NCBI GenBank assembly: GCA_946222495.1
Contig: CAMICF010000033.1
Span: 1 to 18,144, forward strand
Reading direction: 5' to 3'
Source of the DNA: an uncultured Janibacter sp.
GTDB lineage: Bacteria; Actinomycetota; Actinomycetes; Actinomycetales; Dermatophilaceae
Length of the DNA: 18,144 nucleotides
The translations under genes and the position numbers were made by a program. Position 1 is the stretch's first letter. Each line of letters starts with the position of its first letter. Positions 15,136-18,144 of the stretch are shown here, piece by piece. The notes beneath the pieces are model-generated. The model did not search any database, was not told the DNA's origin, and saw only the letters and a list, made by a program, of their open reading frames with translations.

Positions 15136-15173
15136 GACCCCCGACATCACGAGAGACGAAGGGGGTGGCACCC

Positions 15174-15656
15174 GTGGCCAAGAAGAGCAAGGACGGCGAG
15201 CTCGTCGTCGCGCGCAATCGCAAGGCGCGCCATGACTTCCTCATCGAGGACACCTACGAGGCGGGGATCGCCCTCATGGGCACGGAGGTCAAGGCCCTGC
15301 GCATGGGCCGGGCCAGCCTGACCGAGGGCTACGCGGTCTTCTACGGGGACGAGCTCTGGCTCGAGCAGGTGCACATCCCCGAGTACGTGCAGGGGACGTG
15401 GACGAACCACACCCCGCGCCGCCGCCGCAAGCTGCTGCTGCACCGGGCCCAGCTCGACAAGATCCAGAGCCAGGTCCAGGGGAGCGGCCGGACGGTCGTC
15501 CCGCTGTCCCTGTACTTCAAGGACGGCCGGGCCAAGGTCGAGATCGCGCTCGCCACCGGCAAGAAGGCCTACGACAAGCGGCACGCCCTGCGCGAGCAGC
15601 AGGATCGGCGCGAGACCGACCGGGTCATGTCCGACATCCTCAAGCGCCGGGGCTGA
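15174..15656 (+). CDS. smpB: SsrA-binding protein SmpB
   Basis: SmpB binds the tRNA-like part of tmRNA and brings it to stalled ribosomes for trans-translation. The 160-residue product has the family core: NRKARHDFLIEDTYEAGIAL, GTEVKALRMGRASLTEGYA, the middle stretch VQGTWTNHTPRRRRKLLLHR and the basic C-terminal tail KAYDKRHALREQQDRRETDR, which enters the mRNA channel. GTG 15174 was chosen because AAGGGGG ends 8 nt upstream; GTG 15165 would overlap that site. The tmRNA it serves is encoded 93 bp downstream on the same strand. Confidence 0.96.
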   Translation: MAKKSKDGELVVARNRKARHDFLIEDTYEAGIALMGTEVKALRMGRASLTEGYAVFYGDELWLEQVHIPEYVQGTWTNHTPRRRRKLLLHRAQLDKIQSQVQGSGRTVVPLSLYFKDGRAKVEIALATGKKAYDKRHALREQQDRRETDRVMSDILKRRG

Positions 15657-15662
15657 CCCGGT

Positions 15663-15675
15663 CCCGCTCTGCGGG
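15663..15675 (+). terminator. Small hairpin just after smpB
   Basis: CCCGC-TCT-GCGGG begins 6 nt after the smpB stop and is followed by AATGTGTTT. The 5-bp stem is short, so this is a weak candidate terminator. Confidence 0.3.
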
Positions 15676-15682
15676 AATGTGT

Positions 15683-15711
15683 TTGGTGGGATCCGCTGTT
15701 GAGTGGATACT
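15683..15711 (+). promoter_or_regulatory. Candidate ssrA promoter
   Basis: TTGGTG (15683-15688) and GATACT (15706-15711) are separated by 17 nt, giving a transcription start near 15718 and a leader of about 30 nt to be removed by RNase P before the mature tmRNA 5' end at 15750. The -35 match is poor (3 of 6). The -10 lies in the loop of the inverted repeat at 15694-15733. Confidence 0.35.
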
Positions 15712-15733
15712 GAGAGAACACAACTCAACAGCG
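15694..15733 (+). repeat. Perfect 11-bp inverted repeat upstream of tmRNA
   Basis: CGCTGTTGAGT (15694-15704) and ACTCAACAGCG (15723-15733) are exact reverse complements with an 18-nt spacer that contains the candidate -10 box. It could be a two-half-site operator around the ssrA promoter, or a stem in the precursor RNA. The right arm (AACTCAACAG) resembles the conserved element in actinobacterial rRNA leaders; that likeness is from memory. Confidence 0.55.
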
Positions 15734-15749
15734 TGACGTGTCCACCCAT

Positions 15750-16116
15750 GGGGGTGATCGGTTTCGACATTGGCCGGTCCTTCAGGGGAAGCGGGTCGAG
15801 GATGCACGGTCATCTCGTCAACGCTCCGTGCAAAACCAATAGGTGCCGATTCCAAGCGCACCGACTTCGCCCTCGCCGCCTGAGCGAGCCCGAAGTCCGT
15901 TGGCCTAGGCTCGATCTCGGCCTAGATCCCAGCGTCAGCTAGAGATCTTGCTGCAGTGCCACGTCGCGGGGCACTGTGGGACTTCTACGCGACTGGGCCT
16001 GTCGGGGAACGTGTGCGCGCGAGCCCCGGGGCCGAGAAAATCCATAGCGCACTGCACCCGGAGAAGCCCTGATTGTCTGCCAGTGGACGCGGGTTCGATT
16101 CCCGCCACCTCCACCA
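15750..16116 (+). ncRNA. ssrA: Transfer-messenger RNA (tmRNA)
   Basis: tmRNA rescues stalled ribosomes: it enters as an Ala-tRNA mimic, then serves as template for a degradation tag. The 5' end GGGGGTGATCGGTTTCGACA pairs through GGGGGTG with CACCTCC at the 3' end (16106-16112), forming the 7-bp acceptor stem (one G-U), followed by encoded ACCA (16113-16116). The T arm GCGGGTTCGATTCCCGC precedes it. The tag frame runs from the resume codon GCC at 15845 to the TGA at 15881-15883 and reads ADSKRTDFALAA, close to mycobacterial tags with ADS at the start and ALAA at the end. The length of 367 nt is typical. It is directly downstream of smpB and ends before a strong bidirectional hairpin. Confidence 0.97.
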
Positions 16117-16136
16117 CTCCCGGTCACGTCACGCAG

Positions 16137-16183
16137 CACATGACGAAGGGCGGGACCTCCACGGTCCCGCCCTTCGTCATGTG
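16137..16183. terminator. Bidirectional hairpin terminator between ssrA and csbD
   Basis: Two perfectly complementary 21-nt arms (16137-16157 and 16163-16183) flank a 5-nt loop (TCCAC). The arms begin CACATGACGAAGGGCGGG. It starts 20 bp after the tmRNA CCA end and finishes 13 bp before the csbD stop, so it can end transcription from both sides. There is no U-tract; actinobacterial terminators often lack one. Confidence 0.85.
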
Positions 16184-16196
16184 TCGTGCTGAAGGA

Positions 16197-16370
16197 CTAC
16201 TTCTTGAAGGCGTCCTTGAGCTTCTCGCCGGCGGACTTGAGGCTGCCCTTGCTGTGCTGGGCCTCGCCCTCGGCCTGCAGGTTCTCGTCGCCCGAGGCCT
16301 CCCCGGCCTTGGCCTTGGCCTTGCCGAGGTTCTCGTCCTTGGCGTTCTCGATCTTGTCGCCGATACCCAT
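16197..16370 (-). CDS. CsbD family stress-response protein
   Basis: This 57-residue, highly charged Lys/Glu/Ala-rich protein matches the CsbD family (PF05532): GIGDKIENAKDENLGKAKAK followed by a Gly/Glu segment and a second amphipathic helix, LKSAGEKLKDAFKK. CsbD-like proteins are abundant in general stress response (sigma-B regulon in Bacillus), but their biochemical role is unknown. The ATG at 16370 is preceded by AGGAGG with 4 nt spacing, a strong site consistent with high expression. It ends facing the tmRNA terminator. The thioredoxin gene lies upstream on the same strand with an 88-bp gap. Confidence 0.9.
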   Translation of the reverse strand: MGIGDKIENAKDENLGKAKAKAGEASGDENLQAEGEAQHSKGSLKSAGEKLKDAFKK

Positions 16371-16458
16371 GTGTCCTCCTGTGGTGGGTGGGACTCCACG
16401 CAATCACAGCAGCGGGGCTTTGACCACCCCTGGGGGCGGCGTCGGTCGTCGACCGGGG

Positions 16459-16821
16459 TTACTCGCGGGCCGCGACCTGCGCCTTGACCTCGTTCATGTC
16501 GACGTCCTGCACAGCGTCGAGCAGCTCCTTGAACTGGGCGCGGGGGAGGGCTCCGGCGCTCTGGTGCAGGAGGATGCCGTCGCGGAACGCCATGAGGGTC
16601 GGCACCGAGGAGACATTGGCGAGGGAGGCGAGCTCCGGGTTGTCGTCGATGTCCACCTTCGCGAAGGTGATGTCCTCGTGCTCATCTGCTGCTTCTTCGA
16701 AGACCGGCGCGAACTGGCGGCACGGGCCGCACCAGGACGCCCAGAAGTCGACGATCACGGTTCCCTCGCCCGTCACGGTGGAGCGAAAGAGATCCAGATC
16801 GAGATCGGTGATCTTGGCCAT
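16459..16821 (-). CDS. Thioredoxin
   Basis: This 120-residue cytoplasmic thioredoxin reduces disulfides in target proteins and is recycled by thioredoxin reductase. It has the active site WCGPC (30-34) within DFWASWCGPCRQFAP and the cis-Pro loop SSVPTLM (P74); the full fold is present. The ATG at 16821 is preceded by a leaderless-type TACAGT with 7 nt spacing. A GTG at 16830 with AGGA 5 nt upstream is an alternative, adding three residues. A 5-bp hairpin (CGGTC-GTC-GACCG, 16443-16455) just after the stop could be a weak terminator. The gene diverges from the VanZ-like gene. Confidence 0.93.
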   Translation of the reverse strand: MAKITDLDLDLFRSTVTGEGTVIVDFWASWCGPCRQFAPVFEEAADEHEDITFAKVDIDDNPELASLANVSSVPTLMAFRDGILLHQSAGALPRAQFKELLDAVQDVDMNEVKAQVAARE

Positions 16822-16828
16822 GAGTTCC

Positions 16829-16834
16829 ACTGTA
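16829..16834 (-). promoter_or_regulatory. Putative -10 box for thioredoxin gene
   Basis: On the minus strand TACAGT is followed by 7 nt and ATG, the leaderless pattern seen at several other genes in this window. No good -35 was found 16-18 nt upstream. Confidence 0.35.
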
Positions 16835-16883
16835 ATCCTGAGTGAACGGTGGGGGCCACGTGTGGGTGTGATGTGCTGGTGCG

Positions 16884-17255
16884 ATGTATGCCACCCGGGG
16901 CCGTGGAACGCTCCTGACCGCGCTCTTGAGCGTCCTCGTCATCGTCCAGCTCGTGGCCCTGTACATCCCGATGGACCAGGGCGGCGAGCCGCTGATTCCC
17001 TTCGGGGACAAGGTGGTTCACGCCTTCATCTTCGGAGCCCCCGTGCTCGTCGCGGGCATGGCGAAGGGGAGGAGCTGGCTGGTCGCCGCGGTGGTGAGCG
17101 TGGTCCACGCACCTGTGAGCGAGGTCATCCAGGGGGTGGCCCTCCCGACCCGGTCCGGGGACGTGCGGGACGTCCTCGCGGACGTCGTGGGCATCGGCAT
17201 CGCCCTCGCGGGGGTAAAGTGGTTCCTTCGGCGACCACGACGTCACCGACTCTAG
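16884..17255 (+). CDS. VanZ-like family membrane protein
   Basis: This 123-residue protein has about four hydrophobic helices (about 10-28, 47-60, 64-76, 96-114). VanZ-like motifs are DKVVHAFIFG (42-51), VHAPVSEVIQ (74-83) and RSGDVRDVLADVVGIG (90-105), with the conserved His, Glu and Asp/Arg residues of the family. VanZ confers low-level teicoplanin resistance in enterococci, but most members have no known function, and nothing here indicates glycopeptide resistance. The ATG at 16884 was taken; the protein is complete at this length. It diverges from the thioredoxin gene and precedes the helicase gene by 80 bp on the same strand. Confidence 0.85.
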   Translation: MYATRGRGTLLTALLSVLVIVQLVALYIPMDQGGEPLIPFGDKVVHAFIFGAPVLVAGMAKGRSWLVAAVVSVVHAPVSEVIQGVALPTRSGDVRDVLADVVGIGIALAGVKWFLRRPRRHRL

Positions 17256-17335
17256 AAGCTCGCACAACGCTTTCGACTGTGGATGTCGCCCGCGAAGAGT
17301 TGCGGGTTTACCCCTTTCACCGACGAAGAAGAAGC

Positions 17336-18144
17336 GTGAGCACACCCATGTCCCAGAAGAAGCCCCGCTGGACGCCTGCCCAGAAGGCCGCGGCCGCGAA
17401 GAAGAAGGCCGCGTCGCAGCGTCCCCCGAAGCGTCCGCACCGCGGGCAGCGCCCCGTCGAGGACGCCCCCCGCACCAAGGACCGCTGGCGCGAGCGTGGC
17501 GACGCGTCGGGCGGCCAGCGCCCCAAGCGCGTGCGTCGCGACGGCACCGAGGACCGCGGCCAGCGCAGCTGGGATCGTCGGGACGACCGGAAGCCCGGTT
17601 CCGGCGACCGCCGTCCCCGTCGCGACGACGACCGCCGTGGTGGCGGCTACCAGGGCCGCAATGACGACCGTCGTGGCGGTGGCTACCAGGGTCGCAATGA
17701 CGACCGTCGTGGTGGCGGCTACCAGGGCCGCAATGACGACCGTCGTGGTGGCGGCTACCAGGGTCGCACCGACGACCGCCGCGGTGGCTTCGACCGTCGT
17801 GGCCCCCGTCGCGACGACGACCGCCGCGGCTACGCTCCCCGCTTCGAGCGCGAGCAGTCCCGCCGCCCGGTCGAGCAGGTCGAGGACCCGGAGGCGCTGC
17901 GCCAGGAGGCCGACACCTGGACCTCCTCCGCCCGCACGTCGATCAGTGGTCCCGTGGACGTCGCCGAGGACAACGGCTTCGCCGGTCTCGGTCTGCCGCC
18001 CGTGCTCGTGGAGCGCCTCGCCCGCGACGGCATCACGACCCCCTTCGCCATCCAGGAGGCGGCCATCCCGGACGCCCTCGCCGGCAAGGACGTGCTCGGC
18101 CGCGGCCAGACCGGCTCGGGCAAGACGCTGGCCTTCGGCCTGCC
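17336..18144 (+). CDS. DEAD-box RNA helicase with RGG-rich N-terminus (partial, runs off window)
   Basis: ATP-dependent RNA helicases of this type unwind RNA in ribosome assembly, mRNA decay and cold adaptation. The visible 269 residues start with a Lys/Arg-rich disordered tail, then four DDRRGGGYQGRN-type repeats (about 98-145), then the first part of the RecA core: Q motif (GFAGLGL and TTPFAIQEAA with Q240) and motif I GQTGSGKT (K263). The catalytic DEAD motif lies beyond the edge. Starts: GTG 17336 follows a GAAGAAG stretch; ATG 17348 in the same frame is an alternative. The 80-bp leader holds only a small hairpin (CCCGC 17289-17293 with GCGGG 17302-17306). RhlE- or CsdA-type helicases are the closest match, but the subfamily cannot be fixed from this fragment. 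Confidence 0.9.
   Translation, partial: MSTPMSQKKPRWTPAQKAAAAKKKAASQRPPKRPHRGQRPVEDAPRTKDRWRERGDASGGQRPKRVRRDGTEDRGQRSWDRRDDRKPGSGDRRPRRDDDRRGGGYQGRNDDRRGGGYQGRNDDRRGGGYQGRNDDRRGGGYQGRTDDRRGGFDRRGPRRDDDRRGYAPRFEREQSRRPVEQVEDPEALRQEADTWTSSARTSISGPVDVAEDNGFAGLGLPPVLVERLARDGITTPFAIQEAAIPDALAGKDVLGRGQTGSGKTLAFGL
17627..17770 (+). repeat. Four 36-bp in-frame tandem repeats in the helicase gene
   Basis: Four consecutive 36-bp units (17627, 17663, 17699 and 17735) each code DDRRGGGYQGR plus Asn or Thr. They differ only by a few mostly synonymous changes (for example CGC/CGT, GGC/GGT), and a decayed fifth unit follows. RG/RGG repeats bind RNA and promote condensate formation. Near identity at DNA level suggests recent slippage or gene-conversion expansion, so copy number may vary among strains. 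Confidence 0.9.

Noticed and set aside
12160..15171. A 1003-codon open frame on the minus strand opposite the AI-2E transporter gene and prfB
   Set aside because: Antisense to genes with firm family motifs (GGQ, SPF, AI-2E core); its low-complexity Asp/Gly/Arg/Val composition is typical of antisense frames at this GC content.
15703..15942. Open frames across the tmRNA gene
   Set aside because: They overlap a tmRNA with a matched acceptor stem, encoded CCA and tag frame, and have no protein-family signal.
16090..16130. Phage or island attachment site at the tmRNA 3' end
   Set aside because: tmRNA ends are common integration sites, but no integrase or duplicated 3' segment follows; the next element is a terminator and csbD.
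16884..17255. Glycopeptide resistance gene, from the VanZ similarity
   Set aside because: VanZ-like proteins are widespread and mostly of unknown role; no vanA/H/X/R/S genes are nearby.
17627..17770. CRISPR array, because units are 36 bp and regular
   Set aside because: The units are contiguous with no spacers and are in frame inside the helicase coding sequence.

Overview
The window is a compact, very GC-rich stretch in which most neighbouring genes overlap by 4 bp (ATGA or GTGA). GTG and TTG starts and leaderless-type -10 boxes (TANNNT placed 6-8 nt before the start codon) are common. Gene content, the BioQ-type biotin operator and the tmRNA tag (ADSKRTDFALAA) point to an actinobacterium, probably of the Micrococcales (Intrasporangiaceae-like). 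That placement is inference. I see no insertion sequence, phage gene, CRISPR array or tRNA.

Left block, minus strand (1-7434). The window opens inside a large FHA-domain FtsK/SpoIIIE ATPase of the EssC/EccC (type VII secretion) kind, whose C-terminus lies outside. Upstream of it, in transcription order, is a five-gene overlapping operon: bioY, a short AMP-forming acyl-CoA ligase, a thiolase, bioM and bioN. bioY, bioM and bioN make the three parts of an ECF biotin importer. The ligase and thiolase recall the yhfT and yhfS genes beside a bioY homologue in Bacillus subtilis. A perfect 13-bp palindrome (TGAACGGCGTTCA) matching the BioQ operator lies 27 bp before bioY, so the whole operon is probably controlled by biotin status.

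Middle block, plus strand (7577-12346). A tad/Flp-type pilus operon reads tadA-tadB-tadC, then a small Flp-like pilin, then three small TadE/F/G-like one-TM proteins. All are translationally coupled except at the pilin, which has its own ribosome binding site. The leader holds four alternating complementary arms able to form mutually exclusive hairpins, the last ending 2 nt before the tadA Shine-Dalgarno. No tadZ/cpaE, rcpC/cpaB or prepilin peptidase is present here.

Right block (12433-18144). An AI-2E family membrane protein is followed by the ribosome-related set prfB, smpB and ssrA (tmRNA), all on plus. The ftsE-ftsX pair that commonly sits between prfB and smpB in actinobacteria is absent. 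A perfect 21-bp hairpin terminator separates tmRNA from convergent csbD. csbD and a thioredoxin lie on minus. A VanZ-like protein and the start of a DEAD-box RNA helicase lie on plus; the helicase has four 36-bp tandem repeats coding an RGG-rich tail and runs off the window.

The most interesting points are the switch-like tadA leader, the thiolase that lacks its second catalytic cysteine inside a biotin-regulated operon, the unusually short ligase beside it, an 11-bp inverted repeat in front of ssrA, the missing ftsEX, and an over-represented, strand-biased octamer CGAAGGGG.
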